A DNA stretch of 64,000 nucleotides, from assembly GCF_021044625.1 (NCBI RefSeq), contig NZ_CP087999.1, positions 4,423,001 to 4,487,000 on the forward strand, read 5' to 3'. The position numbers and the translations under genes were made by a program. The stretch is from Geomonas sp. RF6 (GTDB lineage: Bacteria; Desulfobacterota; Desulfuromonadia; Geobacterales; Geobacteraceae). This document shows, piece by piece, positions 1 to 11,098 of this stretch (position 1 is the first letter of the stretch; each line of letters opens with the position of its first letter). Below the pieces are notes generated by a model that saw only the letters and a list, made by a program, of their open reading frames with translations, was not told the origin of the DNA and searched no databases.

Positions 1-1612
1 AGACCGCCGCCCGCTCCACGGGCACGACACGGTCATCTACGAGCTGCACGTGAAGGGGTTCACGAAGCTCGACGGCCAGATCTCCCCTGAAAAAAGGGGG
101 ACATTCGCCGGGCTGGCCGAGAAGATCCCCTATCTCCAGGAACTGGGGGTGACGGTCCTCGAGCTTCTGCCGGTGCACCAGTACGACCCCCAGGAGGGGA
201 ACTATTGGGGGTACATGACCCTCAACTTCTTCACCCCCCATGTCTCCTACGGTAAAGAGGCGGGCGCCCCCGACGCGGTGCTGCGGGAGTTCCGCGAGAT
301 GGTGAAGGCCTTTCATGCAGCCGGAATCGAGGTTGTGCTGGACGTGGTGTACAATCACACCGCCGAGGGGGACCAGCGCGGGCCGACCTACAGCTTCCGC
401 GGTATCGACAACCGCAGTTACTACCTCATGTCCGCGGACGGGAAAGAGTACAGAAACGACGCGGGGACCGGCAACGTGCTGGACAGCTCCAACCAGGGCG
501 TGCAGCGCATGATCGTGGACAGTCTGAACTACTGGACCCACGAGATGCGGGTCGACGGCTTCCGCTTCGATCTTGCCACGATCTTCACGCGCGACAGGGA
601 AGGGCGGGTCAACCTCGACGACCCGCCGATCATCTCCGCCATCAGCGGCCTCGAGTTCTACGCGCCGATCCGGCTGATCGCGGAGGCGTGGGATCCTCTG
701 AGCTACCAGCTCGGGCACGACTTTCCCGGGATCACCTGGCTGCAGTGGAACGGCAGGTTCCGTGATGAGGTACGCGCTTTCGTGCGTGGGGACCGCGGAC
801 GGGTGGCTTCTTTCATGAGCTCACTGTACGGCAGCGACGACCTCTTCCCGGACAACCTGGCCGACGCCTACCACGCTTACCAGAGCGTCAATTTCATCAC
901 CGCGCACGACGGCTTCTGTCTTTACGACCTCGTGGCGTACAACGAGAAGCACAACCTGGCAAACGGCCACAACAACGAGGACGGGGCCGATTACAACCTG
1001 AGCTGGAACTGCGGGTGGGAAGGGGACGAAGGGGCGCCGCCGGAGGTGCTGGAGCTGCGCAGGCGGCAGGTGAAGAATTTCTGCTGCATCCTCTTTCTCT
1101 CCAACGGCACGCCGATGTTTCGCGCCGGCGACGAGTTCATGAACACCCAGCACGGCAACAATAACCCCTACAACCAGGACAACGAGACGAGCTGGCTCGA
1201 CTGGAATCTGCTGGAAAAGAACAGGGAGATCTTCCGCTTCTTCAAGGAGATGATTTCCTTCAGGAAGGCGCACCCCTCCCTCGGCCGCAGCCGCTTCTGG
1301 CGGGATGATGTGAGCTGGTACGGCGCCAGCGGCGGAGTGGACTACGGCGACGACTCGCACGCGGTTGCCTTCTGCCTGCGCGGCGCATCGCAGAGGGATT
1401 GCGACATCTACGTCATGATCAATGCGTACTGGGAGGACCTTCCCTTTATCGTGCAGGAGAAAAAGCCGGGAGAGTGGAGACGCGTCGTCGATACCAGCCT
1501 GCCGAGCCCGGAGGATATCGTGGACCAGAACGGGCCGACGGTACTTAGCTCCAGGAAGTACCTCGTGCGGGCGCGGTCCGTCGTTGTGCTGGTCGGCGCG
1601 GTGCCGGTGTGA
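1..1612 (+). CDS. glgX: Glycogen debranching enzyme GlgX-type (isoamylase family, GH13), 5' end missing
   Basis: The reading frame is already open at the left edge (DTVIYELHVKGFTKL is readable before the first possible start), so the gene begins outside the window. The visible part carries the four GH13 signatures: DVVYNH, DGFRFD with the nucleophile Asp, the acid/base Glu in AEAWDP, and TAHDGF with the stabiliser Asp. The FRAGDE segment and the NPYNQDNE segment near the C-terminus are typical of GlgX/TreX debranching enzymes, which hydrolyse alpha-1,6 branches of glycogen in the cytoplasm. The family is usually about 700 residues; roughly 536 are seen here. Isoamylase and GlgX cannot be separated without the N-terminal CBM48 part. 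The gene is followed by a repeat element and a metal-transport lipoprotein, so its operon context lies upstream. Confidence 0.9.
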   Translation, partial: DRRPLHGHDTVIYELHVKGFTKLDGQISPEKRGTFAGLAEKIPYLQELGVTVLELLPVHQYDPQEGNYWGYMTLNFFTPHVSYGKEAGAPDAVLREFREMVKAFHAAGIEVVLDVVYNHTAEGDQRGPTYSFRGIDNRSYYLMSADGKEYRNDAGTGNVLDSSNQGVQRMIVDSLNYWTHEMRVDGFRFDLATIFTRDREGRVNLDDPPIISAISGLEFYAPIRLIAEAWDPLSYQLGHDFPGITWLQWNGRFRDEVRAFVRGDRGRVASFMSSLYGSDDLFPDNLADAYHAYQSVNFITAHDGFCLYDLVAYNEKHNLANGHNNEDGADYNLSWNCGWEGDEGAPPEVLELRRRQVKNFCCILFLSNGTPMFRAGDEFMNTQHGNNNPYNQDNETSWLDWNLLEKNREIFRFFKEMISFRKAHPSLGRSRFWRDDVSWYGASGGVDYGDDSHAVAFCLRGASQRDCDIYVMINAYWEDLPFIVQEKKPGEWRRVVDTSLPSPEDIVDQNGPTVLSSRKYLVRARSVVVLVGAVPV

Positions 1613-1647
1613 TCGGAAAGGAGTGGTCGGGTGATGGCCTGAAAGGC

Positions 1648-1740
1648 AAATCCCCCCTGTCCCCCCTTCGCAAAGGGGGGAACGTGAGGCCATCTGCAGT
1701 GCTTCGTGGCAATGTACCCACACTCCCACGGAATTCCCGG
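1648..1740 (+). repeat. C6/G6 hairpin interspersed repeat, copy 1
   Basis: A segment starting AAATCCCCCCTGT contains the perfect hairpin CCCCCCTT-CGCA-AAGGGGGG at 1661-1680, followed by a tail ending GGAATTCCCGG. Related copies occur at 27685-27796 (reverse), 27980-28104, 28272-28313 and 33278-33411 (reverse). It fills most of the gap between glgX and the next gene and could also act as a weak terminator or mRNA stabiliser; that role is inferred. Confidence 0.75.
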
Positions 1741-1839
1741 ATGGACCTTCGGAAATGGGGGAACGTGATGCCCTCGACTAAGCCACGTTCTCCTGAATTG
1801 CAGAACAAGCACATTTTCACATGTCATATAGGAGGCGCT

Positions 1840-2796
1840 GTGAAACGCACTATTTTGGTCATGATCCTTTTGATCCTCTGTATCGCCTGTACCGTCGGCT
1901 GCACCAAAAAAGAGGCTGCGGCACCGGCTTCCGGGGCGAAAAAGCTCACTGTTATCACCACGCTCTTTCCCTTGTACGACTTCACCAGGCAGATTGCCGG
2001 AGACAGAGCGGACGTGGTCATGCTCCTTCCGCCGGGGATAGAGCCGCACAGCTTCGAGCCGAAGCCGAACGACATCGTGCGCCTCAACAAGGCGGACGTG
2101 ATCATCTACACGAATGAGTACATGGAGCCGTGGGCGGCAAAGCTCGTCGGCACGCTGTCGCACGATCCTGCCATCATCGATTCGAGTATCGGGGTCAACT
2201 TCCTCAAGGGGGACGGTGGGGCGGTCGACGCGCATCAGCATGGCGCCGCGCCGGAGCACGATGGAGGGGTCGATCCCCATATCTGGCTCGACTTTGGTAA
2301 CGCACAGATTATGGTGGACAACATCGCCAAAGGTCTGGTGGCGAAGGATCCGGCGAACCGGGAGTATTATCAGACGCACGCGGCGGGGCTGAAGGAAGAG
2401 CTCAGAAAACTCGATGACGAGTACAGGTCGGGGCTCGCCAACTGCCGCAAGAAGATTTTCCTGGAGGGGGGGCACTTCGCCTTCGGGTACCTCGCTGCTC
2501 GCTACCACCTCACCTACAAGTCCGCGCAGGCGCTGAATCCCGATGCGGAGCCCACCCCGGACAAGCTGGCGGCTCTCGTAAGGCTCATGAAGGAAAACCG
2601 CCTGCACTATGTCTTCACCGAAGAGCTCCTTTCACCTGCCACCGCTGAAATGATCGCACGCGAGACCGGTGCCAAGGTCCTGACCCTCAATGCCTCGCAC
2701 AACATAAGCCGGGACGATCTGGAGAAGGGGGTGGGGTTTGTGCCTTTGATGAAGAAAAACCTGGAGAGCCTGCGGCTGGGACTGGAATGCCAGTAG
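1840..2796 (+). CDS. Metal (zinc/manganese-type) ABC transporter substrate-binding lipoprotein, ZnuA/TroA family
   Basis: The protein of 318 residues begins with a lipoprotein signal (MKRTILVMILLILCIACTVGC, Cys at about residue 21). Cluster A-1 features follow: GIEPHSFEPKPNDI with a candidate metal-ligand His, a His/Asp-rich loop (HQHGAAPEHDGG) before DPHIWLDF, and EGGHFAFGYLAARY with a further His. These are the usual metal ligands of ZnuA/TroA/PsaA proteins, which deliver Zn or Mn to a membrane permease. The start is GTG at 1840 because GGAGG lies at 1831-1835 and the signal peptide follows directly; the frame is open further upstream but runs through repeat DNA. No permease or ATPase gene is adjacent, which is odd for this family. 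The metal cannot be decided from sequence. Confidence 0.87.
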   Translation: MKRTILVMILLILCIACTVGCTKKEAAAPASGAKKLTVITTLFPLYDFTRQIAGDRADVVMLLPPGIEPHSFEPKPNDIVRLNKADVIIYTNEYMEPWAAKLVGTLSHDPAIIDSSIGVNFLKGDGGAVDAHQHGAAPEHDGGVDPHIWLDFGNAQIMVDNIAKGLVAKDPANREYYQTHAAGLKEELRKLDDEYRSGLANCRKKIFLEGGHFAFGYLAARYHLTYKSAQALNPDAEPTPDKLAALVRLMKENRLHYVFTEELLSPATAEMIARETGAKVLTLNASHNISRDDLEKGVGFVPLMKKNLESLRLGLECQ

Positions 2797-2819
2797 GAGA
2801 GTTTTAAAAGAAAGGTGTG

Positions 2820-2858
2820 CGTCGAGACGCTCCATCGCGGGGCGTCTCGACGTATTTT
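2820..2858 (+). terminator. Rho-independent terminator between convergent genes
   Basis: An 11-bp perfect stem (CGTCGAGACGC at 2820-2830 with GCGTCTCGACG at 2842-2852) with an 11-nt loop is followed by TATTTT. It lies between the 3' ends of the metal-binding lipoprotein gene and the OmpH-like gene and may serve both strands. Confidence 0.8.
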
Positions 2859-2871
2859 CGGCGGGTGAGGC

Positions 2872-3504
2872 TTACTTCGCTGTGCCCTTCTGGTCGAGGA
2901 GCTTTGCCACCTTGTCGGTGATGTCCTCGGTCGTTACGGAGTCGCTGAGAAAGAGGATTTCCTCCTTGGCGACGACGACCGTAAAGCCGTTATTCCTGCC
3001 GTATTCAGTGGCGGCCGCCTTGATCCCCTTCAGCACCGTCCCCTTTACCTTGTCCTCGGCCCCCATCATTTCCTGCTCGGTCGCCCTCAGAACTTTCTGG
3101 TACTCTTCCACCTTTTTCTGAAATTCCTTCCCTTTCGCCTCACGCTGCTGCGGAGTCATGGTCGGGAGCTTCGCCTCGATCGCCTTCTTCTGTTTTTCCA
3201 GCTGGCTCTGCTTTGCCTGCAGCTTGGCGCGGGCCTTGTCGGACTTCGCTATCAATTCGGCTTTTGCGGCCTTTCCGGTCTCAGACTCTGTTGCCACCCT
3301 GGTCAGGTCGACATAGCCGACTTTGACTGAAGAAGATGGGGCGGGAGTCGCAGTCTTTGCGGAGGAAAGCGATGCAAAGACCGGAGCCGATGTCGCCGGA
3401 GCCTTCTGTGATGCCGCCGGGGCTGTTGATTCCGCTCCATAGGCGGATCCTGCCAGTAGTGCCGCGATAGCCAGGTTCAGAAGCAGCGCAACTCTTTTGT
3501 TCAT
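2872..3504 (-). CDS. OmpH/Skp-family periplasmic protein
   Basis: This 210-residue protein has a Sec signal peptide (MNKRVALLLNLAIAALLAGSAYG), an Ala/Pro/Ser-rich linker and then VGYVDLTRVATESETGKAA, the usual opening of Skp/OmpH proteins. A long charged, coiled-coil-like stretch (KAKLQAKQSQLEKQKKAIEAKL) follows, and the C-terminal part contains NGFTVVVAKEEILFLSDSVTTEDITDKV. Skp is a periplasmic trimeric chaperone for outer-membrane proteins. The start at 3504 is favoured by GAGGGAACC just upstream; the frame runs on further upstream without a signal peptide. The Ala-rich linker makes it longer than the classic ~160-residue Skp. It is not next to bamA or lpxD, so this may be an accessory paralogue. 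Confidence 0.85.
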   Translation of the reverse strand: MNKRVALLLNLAIAALLAGSAYGAESTAPAASQKAPATSAPVFASLSSAKTATPAPSSSVKVGYVDLTRVATESETGKAAKAELIAKSDKARAKLQAKQSQLEKQKKAIEAKLPTMTPQQREAKGKEFQKKVEEYQKVLRATEQEMMGAEDKVKGTVLKGIKAAATEYGRNNGFTVVVAKEEILFLSDSVTTEDITDKVAKLLDQKGTAK

Positions 3505-3862
3505 GGTTCCCTCTCTCTCATGCAGAATGTGTGTCCGCTCGTGCAAGGGACAAAGCATAAAACCTTTCTGGCTCTTTGGCAATACAAGAAGGATTCTCTT
3601 TTCTTCGTTGTACCACTGACTCCTGGTCCATAAATGCGGCAACAGCCGGACTGGTAAAGGGAAATAGTTGTGCGTGAGGGAAAGATCCTAAAGGCTTCAA
3701 CCTGGCATGGTCCGCTTCGGCAGGCTCGCAGGGGAGGGAGGCAGCGGTGGCTGTCACCTGTAACATGTTAACTATGTGACCTTTTCGGGTGCACTGCTGT
3801 TCGGATCATGATGTGAATGCGCTAATCTATAAACAGAAAGTATACCATTACTAAACTTTGTG
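3505..3862. other. Intergenic region upstream of the polyamine operon
   Basis: No gene is supported here. The stretch separates the divergent OmpH-like gene and XRE-cupin regulator gene. It contains a 10-bp palindrome TAACATGTTA at 3761-3770 and an AT-rich segment near 3825-3860 directly before the promoter. Confidence 0.5.
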
Positions 3863-3927
3863 TTGACGGCGGGGAATGTAACTGCTAGAGTGCGTCAGGA
3901 TATACAAGATGTTTACCTTTACTAAAC
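3844..3927 (+). promoter_or_regulatory. Pair of 13-bp direct repeats, possible operator
   Basis: ACCATTACTAAAC at 3844-3856 and ACCTTTACTAAAC at 3915-3927 match at 12 of 13 positions. The first lies just upstream of the -35 box and the second falls in codons 3-7 of the regulator gene. Flanking a promoter in this way would suit autoregulation by the XRE protein, but this is inference and the match could be chance. Confidence 0.3.
3863..3891 (+). promoter_or_regulatory. Sigma-70-type promoter of the polyamine operon
   Basis: TTGACG at 3863-3868 and TAGAGT at 3886-3891 are separated by 17 bp, ending 17 bp before the regulator start codon at 3909. This is close to the TTGACA-N17-TATAAT consensus. 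Confidence 0.6.
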
Positions 3928-4484
3928 CGGAGGACCTCGTGAAGATCGGTGAGAGGTTGAAGCGGCTCAGGATGGTCAACTCCCTGACTCAGGAAGAGCT
4001 GGCCAGTCGCGCAGACCTCACCAAAGGATTCATTTCCCAGATCGAGAACGATGCTACGTCCCCTTCCATAGCCACCCTGAAGGATATCGTCGACGTCTTC
4101 GGCATCAGCATGCAGGAGTTCTTCAGCGAGGACATCGATCAGGACATCGTCTTTGGAAAGGACGCGCGGGTTCAGGCGACTGCGGACAGCGACGGCGTAA
4201 AGGTCGAGCTTCTCGTACCCGGCGCCCAGAACCGCGACATGGATCCGGTGCTGGTGACGCTCGATCCCGGGGAAGAGATGGATGAGCAGCCCTTTCACGA
4301 GGGGGAGGAATTTGCGTACGTCCTTTCCGGAAAGGTGCAGTTAAAGCTCGACGACAAGGTATACACTGTAACGAAGGACGAGTGCTTCTATTTTGTCTCC
4401 GACAAGAGACATTCTGTGAAAAACGTCGGGAAGGGGCAGGCAAAGCTCCTCTGGGTGGTGACGCCCCCCACGTTCTACTATTAA
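3909..4484 (+). CDS. XRE-family transcriptional regulator with C-terminal cupin domain
   Basis: The 191-residue protein has an N-terminal helix-turn-helix (LTQEELASRADLTKGFISQIEND, about residues 26-48) and a C-terminal cupin_2 fold with HEGEEFAYVLSGKVQLKLDD and DECFYFVSDKRHSVKN. This two-domain layout is that of PuuR-type repressors, which sense a small ligand in the cupin and control polyamine or amino-acid genes. The gene is first in a same-strand run ending in arginine decarboxylase, so control of polyamine synthesis is the natural inference. The start ATG at 3909 is preceded by AGGA at 3897-3900. The ligand is unknown. Confidence 0.88.
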   Translation: MFTFTKPEDLVKIGERLKRLRMVNSLTQEELASRADLTKGFISQIENDATSPSIATLKDIVDVFGISMQEFFSEDIDQDIVFGKDARVQATADSDGVKVELLVPGAQNRDMDPVLVTLDPGEEMDEQPFHEGEEFAYVLSGKVQLKLDDKVYTVTKDECFYFVSDKRHSVKNVGKGQAKLLWVVTPPTFYY

Positions 4485-4596
4485 CCAAGGCTGAAGGGTG
4501 AAGGCTGAAGACTGATGGAAAGCCGGCACGCTGCCGGACATTTTCCCCTGTGTTCAGCCTTCGGTCTGTTAAAGCTGTTTTCAAGGAGAGGCGATA

Positions 4597-6956
<2,360 letters not shown>

Positions 6957-6997
6957 TACTTTCACTCACACTCACGCTCGACCCGGTGAACTGAACG

Positions 6998-8905
6998 ATG
7001 CCCAAATGGAATATCAACGAATCGGCGAAGATCTATAACATCAACAACTGGGGTGGAGGTCTTTTCTCCATCAACAAGAAGGGGAACATCTGCGTGCACC
7101 CTTCCCCAGAGTCGAAGTACTCCATCGACATGAGGGCGTTGGTAGACGACCTGATCAAGCGCAAGATCAAGCCGCCAATTCTTCTGCGTTTCATGAATAT
7201 CCTCGAGGGGCGTATCGCCTCCATCAACAGGGTTTTCAAGAATGCCATAGCGGAAAACAAGTATCCGGCGAAGTACCAGACCTTCTACCCGATCAAGGTG
7301 AACCAGCAGCGCCAGGTCGTGGAGGCTATAGCGAACTTCGGCAAGAAGTACAACATGGGGCTCGAGGTCGGCTCCAAACCTGAGCTCGTCGCCGCGATCT
7401 CCATGTCCGCCGGGAATCCGCTCCCGATCATCTGCAACGGCTACAAGGACACCGAGTTCATCGAGACGGTATTGTACGCATCCCGCGTCGGCTACGACAT
7501 CACCATCGTGGTGGAGAAGCTTTTCGAGCTGGAAAAGATCGTGGCGCTCGCCAAGCAGACGGGGATCAAGCCGAAGCTCGGCATCAGGGTGAAGCTCTCC
7601 TCCAAAGGGATTGGCAAGTGGGCGACCTCCGGCGGTGAGGACGCGAAGTTCGGCCTGAGGATCTCCGAGATCATCGCCGCCATCGACATGCTGCGGGCCA
7701 ACAACCTCCTCGATACGGTGAAGCTTCTCCACTTCCACGTGGGGAGCCAGATCACCAAGATCGACAAGATCAAGAACGCCCTCATCGAGGGGACGAGGAT
7801 CTACGTGGAGATGAAGAAGCTCGGGGTCAATCTCGAGTTCCTGGACATCGGCGGCGGGCTGGGGGTCGACTACGACGGTTCCAAGTCGAGCTACTTCTCC
7901 AGCGTCAACTACTCCCTGGAGGAGTACGCGAACGACATCGTGTACCAGGTGAAAAACATCTGCGACGAGGCGGGAATCGACTGCCCGAACATCATCTCCG
8001 AGTCCGGCCGCGCCACCGTCGCGCACTACTCGGTGCTGGTGACGAACGTCCTCAACAACAACACCCAGACGCTCATGCCGGACTTCGAGTCGATCCTCTC
8101 CGACAAGGAGAAGCTCTCGCCGACCGTCAAGAAGCTGGTGGACATCTACAAGAGCATCGACCGCCACTCCCTGCGCGAGGACTACCACGACACCATCCAG
8201 CTGATCCAGGAGTCGGTGAGCCTCTTCAACCTCGGCTACCTCAACATGAACGAGCGCGCCAATGCGGAGTGGATCTGCGGCAAGATCATCAGGAAGATCA
8301 GCAGCATCGTGGAGAGGATGAAGCCGGTGCCGGACGAGCTGCAAAATTTCCAGCTCACTCTGCGCCAGACGTATTTCTCCAACTTCTCCCTCTTCCAGTC
8401 CATCCCGGACTCCTGGGCGATCGACCAGCTCTTCCCGGTCGTCCCGATCCAGAGGCTGGACGAGAAGCCGGACGTCCTTGCCTCCATCGCCGACATCACC
8501 TGCGACTCGGACGGCGAGATCACCAGCTTTGTGGGGGCGAACGGCAGGACGAAGGCGCTGCCGCTGCACAAGATGGCCAACGACGAGGACTACTACATCG
8601 GCTTCTTCCTGATCGGCGCATACCAGGAGATCCTCGGCGACATGCACAACCTCTTCGGCGACACGAACGCCGTGCATATCACCTTCAACAAGAAGACGAA
8701 CTACAAGATCGACACAGTCATCAACGGGGACGCAACCTGGGAGAGCCTCAAGTACGTCCAGTACGACAGCAGCGAGATCCTGAAGAGGGTGCGCAACAAC
8801 CTGGAAAAGGACGTGGCCCTGCAGAAGGTCTCCATCGAGGAGAGCAGCCACTTCCTGGAGCTCTTGGACAAGACGCTGCAGTCATACACCTATCTGGGCG
8901 AGTAG
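6998..8905 (+). CDS. speA: Biosynthetic arginine decarboxylase
   Basis: The 635-residue protein matches SpeA throughout: WNINESAKIYNINNWGGGLF at the N-terminus, the PLP lysine in YPIKVNQQRQVVEA, LLHFHVGSQI, EFLDIGGGLGVDYDG, SESGRATVAHYSV and CDSDGEI before GAYQEILGDMHNLFGDT. It converts arginine to agmatine, the entry step towards putrescine. It lies 41 bp after the carboxyspermidine decarboxylase gene and ends at a strong terminator, so it is the last gene of the operon. Agmatine-to-putrescine enzymes are not in the window. Confidence 0.96.
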   Translation: MPKWNINESAKIYNINNWGGGLFSINKKGNICVHPSPESKYSIDMRALVDDLIKRKIKPPILLRFMNILEGRIASINRVFKNAIAENKYPAKYQTFYPIKVNQQRQVVEAIANFGKKYNMGLEVGSKPELVAAISMSAGNPLPIICNGYKDTEFIETVLYASRVGYDITIVVEKLFELEKIVALAKQTGIKPKLGIRVKLSSKGIGKWATSGGEDAKFGLRISEIIAAIDMLRANNLLDTVKLLHFHVGSQITKIDKIKNALIEGTRIYVEMKKLGVNLEFLDIGGGLGVDYDGSKSSYFSSVNYSLEEYANDIVYQVKNICDEAGIDCPNIISESGRATVAHYSVLVTNVLNNNTQTLMPDFESILSDKEKLSPTVKKLVDIYKSIDRHSLREDYHDTIQLIQESVSLFNLGYLNMNERANAEWICGKIIRKISSIVERMKPVPDELQNFQLTLRQTYFSNFSLFQSIPDSWAIDQLFPVVPIQRLDEKPDVLASIADITCDSDGEITSFVGANGRTKALPLHKMANDEDYYIGFFLIGAYQEILGDMHNLFGDTNAVHITFNKKTNYKIDTVINGDATWESLKYVQYDSSEILKRVRNNLEKDVALQKVSIEESSHFLELLDKTLQSYTYLGE

Positions 8906-8930
8906 TGATGCTGGAGCCCTGAGTAAATTG

Positions 8931-8969
8931 AAAAGGAGAAGAGGCCGGATGTGCTCTTCTCCTTTTTTT
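8931..8969 (+). terminator. Rho-independent terminator after speA
   Basis: A 13-bp perfect stem (AAAAGGAGAAGAG at 8931-8943 with CTCTTCTCCTTTT at 8954-8966) is followed by T's to 8969. Confidence 0.92.
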
Positions 8970-9100
8970 GTTGTGGCTGGTTGATTGAAGCGACGGCAGA
9001 GGAGCTTCCTCCTTTTGACTTCGATCAGGGAAAATGTTCACCGCTTCTGCTACAGTCGGCACACTGGAAAAGCCATTCTTCACTGAAAGGACACCAAGAG

Positions 9101-9787
9101 ATGAGAGCGCATTTTTTACAGCATGTCCCGTTCGAGGGGCTGGGGTACATCGGCACATGGCTTGAAGGGGCGGGGGCTCAGGTCACCGGCACCAGGTTTT
9201 TCGCGGGCGAGCCGCTGCCGGAGCTGGAGGGAATAGACCTTGTCGTGGCGATGGGCGGGCCGATGAGCGTGAATGACGAGGCCGCATTTCCCTGGCTTGC
9301 GGCGGAGAAAGCGTTCGTGCGTGAGGCTGTGGAACGGGGGACCGCGGTGCTTGGAGTCTGCCTCGGCGCCCAGCTCATCGCTAGCTCGCTCGGTGCCGCC
9401 GTCTACCGCAACGCACAAAGGGAGATCGGGTGGTTTCCGGTTTCGGCTACTCCTTCGGCGGGGGCGTTCCGCTTCCCGGAAGAGGCGGTCGTGTTGCACT
9501 GGCACGGAGAAACCTTCGATCTCCCTCCCGGCGCCGTGCTCCTTGCTCGCAGCGCAGGATGTGAGCATCAGGCATTTCAGATCGGGGAGAGGGTCATCGG
9601 CCTTCAGTTTCACCTGGAGATGACCCCGGAGGCAGTGGAATCGATAACGGAGCATTGCCGTGACGAACTGGTGCCGGACGTCTATGTACAAAGTGAGGAG
9701 CAACTGAAGGAAGCCTCACCCGAAAGGTACGCTGCGGGGCACGCAATGATGGGAGAAATCCTGTCCTGTCTGACGCGAGGGCGCTGA
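9101..9787 (+). CDS. Class I glutamine amidotransferase-like protein
   Basis: This 228-residue protein has the class I GATase triad region: nucleophile elbow GVCLGAQLI, and FHLEMTPE with the His and Glu. AMGGPMSVNDE near residue 47 is typical of the GuaA-like 'GMP synthase - glutamine amidotransferase domain' family (YfeJ-like), which is stand-alone and of mostly unknown substrate. The start ATG at 9101 places RAHFLQHVPFEGLGYIGTWL at the N-terminus, as in homologues; the frame is open 150 bp further upstream without a ribosome site. It is bracketed by terminators and so is probably monocistronic. Confidence 0.85.
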   Translation: MRAHFLQHVPFEGLGYIGTWLEGAGAQVTGTRFFAGEPLPELEGIDLVVAMGGPMSVNDEAAFPWLAAEKAFVREAVERGTAVLGVCLGAQLIASSLGAAVYRNAQREIGWFPVSATPSAGAFRFPEEAVVLHWHGETFDLPPGAVLLARSAGCEHQAFQIGERVIGLQFHLEMTPEAVESITEHCRDELVPDVYVQSEEQLKEASPERYAAGHAMMGEILSCLTRGR

Positions 9788-9814
9788 CCTTCTCATTCCT
9801 GTGGAGAGCTGGAC

Positions 9815-9846
9815 AAAAGGGCGAGCCGCTGTGGTATCGCCTTTTT
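9815..9846 (+). terminator. Probable terminator after the amidotransferase gene
   Basis: AAAAGGGCGA at 9815-9824 pairs imperfectly with TCGCCTTTTT at 9837-9846, ending in T's, 27 bp after the stop codon. Confidence 0.6.
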
Positions 9847-9854
9847 CTTCTGCC

Positions 9855-9875
9855 AATTAAAGATGATCTTTAATT
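9855..9875. repeat. 21-bp perfect palindrome
   Basis: AATTAAAGAT-G-ATCTTTAATT is a perfect inverted repeat around one central base. It sits about 215 bp upstream of the sigma-54-type promoter. It may be a protein-binding site or part of the termination region; function is unknown. Confidence 0.5.
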
Positions 9876-9943
9876 GAGAATCTGGCCAAAAAGGAATTAT
9901 AAACTTGCTGGCCCCGCCGCACCGATTGCACTTTCCCCTTCCG

Positions 9944-9960
9944 TGTTAAAAAAATTAACA
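9944..9960. promoter_or_regulatory. Inverted repeat, candidate enhancer-binding site
   Basis: TGTTAA-AAAAA-TTAACA lies 128 bp upstream of the -24 element at 10088. Position and symmetry suit a site for a sigma-54 activator; this is inference from layout only. Confidence 0.4.
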
Positions 9961-10087
9961 CAATTTCCACCCGCCTTTACACTTTTACACATCCCTCTTA
10001 TGACCGACTGGTCGTCTCTCCGTCGTCATCCCTTCCAGGGACTGCATCCGAAGTCTCTAGTAACTCCCTGATTTGTCAAAATTCCTG

Positions 10088-10102
10088 TGGCACCCTTATT
10101 GC
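10088..10102 (+). promoter_or_regulatory. Sigma-54-type (-24/-12) promoter of the PEP-CTERM genes
   Basis: TGGCACCCTTATTGC matches the TGGCACG-N4-TTGC consensus, with GG and GC exactly ten bases apart. Initiation about 12 bases downstream would give a leader of roughly 175 nt before the ATG at 10290. PEP-CTERM genes in other bacteria are known to be driven by sigma-54 with the PrsR activator, which agrees with this site. Confidence 0.72.
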
Positions 10103-10289
10103 CTTTATCCTGTTCAGAAGGAAAAGGTTCACGGTTATATTGGCGTCGGCAAAGATCAATAAATTTGGAGGTGATAGCTCATAGATGTGAGAGATGCGCA
10201 GATTGCAGTGACGGCGTGTGATGCAGAGGTTTCTACTATCATTATCGCAGTTGGGTACAAGCGGCAGTAAAGAGAAAAGGAGGCTCAAA

Positions 10290-11027
10290 ATGAAGTCGTC
10301 AATTCTAGCTTCGATTTTGGTTTTATGTGCTGCAACGGCAAATGCCTTTTCACTGGATCTAACCTCCCCCGGTGCGGTTGGTGTGATAGACGGGGCGATA
10401 TTTCAGCAAGTAGATCCGCTGGGGACCGGAAGTGGTGCAATCGACTCCTTCGTGCGCATCCAGGAAACGGGTACCGAGCAGGGGTACAACACCAGTGGGG
10501 GGACGCCCTTCGACACCAAGTCCGGACAGGCTGATGGAAAGAACTTCACTCACGATGTCCAACTGGGAGACATCCCTGTTGTCGGGGATTACCGCGCTTT
10601 CCTGCTGGATATTAACGAGACGGGCGGTTCCGGGGAGACGCTTTCGCTGTTCAGTCTGCAGTTCTTCCTGCGACCCACTGGGGGGGCAACAACGGAGAAT
10701 CTCGCGGATTTTGGGACACCCGTGTGGAGTCTTGACAGGCTGACAGACAATGTGATCGAGCTCTTGAACAACTCCGGCAGCGGCGCCGGTGACATGCTGG
10801 CCTACATCCCGAACAGCGTATTTGCTGGCGCCAGTGAAGATAGTTACCTTATCCTCTACTCCGCCTTCGGAAGTCCGAACCCATCAGATGACGGGTATGA
10901 AGAGTGGGCCACTGTTGAGCGCGCGCCGGTTCCCCCTGTAGTCCCTGAACCTGGCACAATGATGCTCCTAGGATGTGGCCTTTTCGTGGCTACTCTCTAC
11001 AGCAAACGCCGCATGACGGCTGTATAA
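10290..11027 (+). CDS. PEP-CTERM sorting-signal protein
   Basis: The 245-residue protein has a signal peptide (MKSSILASILVLCAATANAF) and a C-terminal sorting tail: VPEPGT, a hydrophobic stretch (MMLLGCGLFVATL) and a basic end (YSKRR). This tripartite tail is recognised by exosortase, which anchors or releases proteins at the envelope, usually together with exopolysaccharide. The body has no family I recognise; it is acidic and Gly/Ser/Thr-rich. The ATG at 10290 follows AAAAGGAGG. The next gene encodes a second such protein with a similar DLTxPG opening after the signal peptide. Confidence 0.88.
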   Translation: MKSSILASILVLCAATANAFSLDLTSPGAVGVIDGAIFQQVDPLGTGSGAIDSFVRIQETGTEQGYNTSGGTPFDTKSGQADGKNFTHDVQLGDIPVVGDYRAFLLDINETGGSGETLSLFSLQFFLRPTGGATTENLADFGTPVWSLDRLTDNVIELLNNSGSGAGDMLAYIPNSVFAGASEDSYLILYSAFGSPNPSDDGYEEWATVERAPVPPVVPEPGTMMLLGCGLFVATLYSKRRMTAV

Positions 11028-11098
11028 CCTTCGGGTATTGCAAGGCAAGAGGGACGATGGCCAAGACATCCTAATCTCATCTTCCAAAAGGACGAACC

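Noticed and set aside
10103-10289. Possible c-di-GMP (GEMM) riboswitch or other structured element in the long PEP-CTERM leader
   Set aside because: GEMM riboswitches are frequent in Geobacter, so the leader was compared with the GEMM core (GGCAAACC...GNRA...GGACGCAAAGCC). GGCAAAG occurs at about 10149 but the remaining core and tetraloop are missing.
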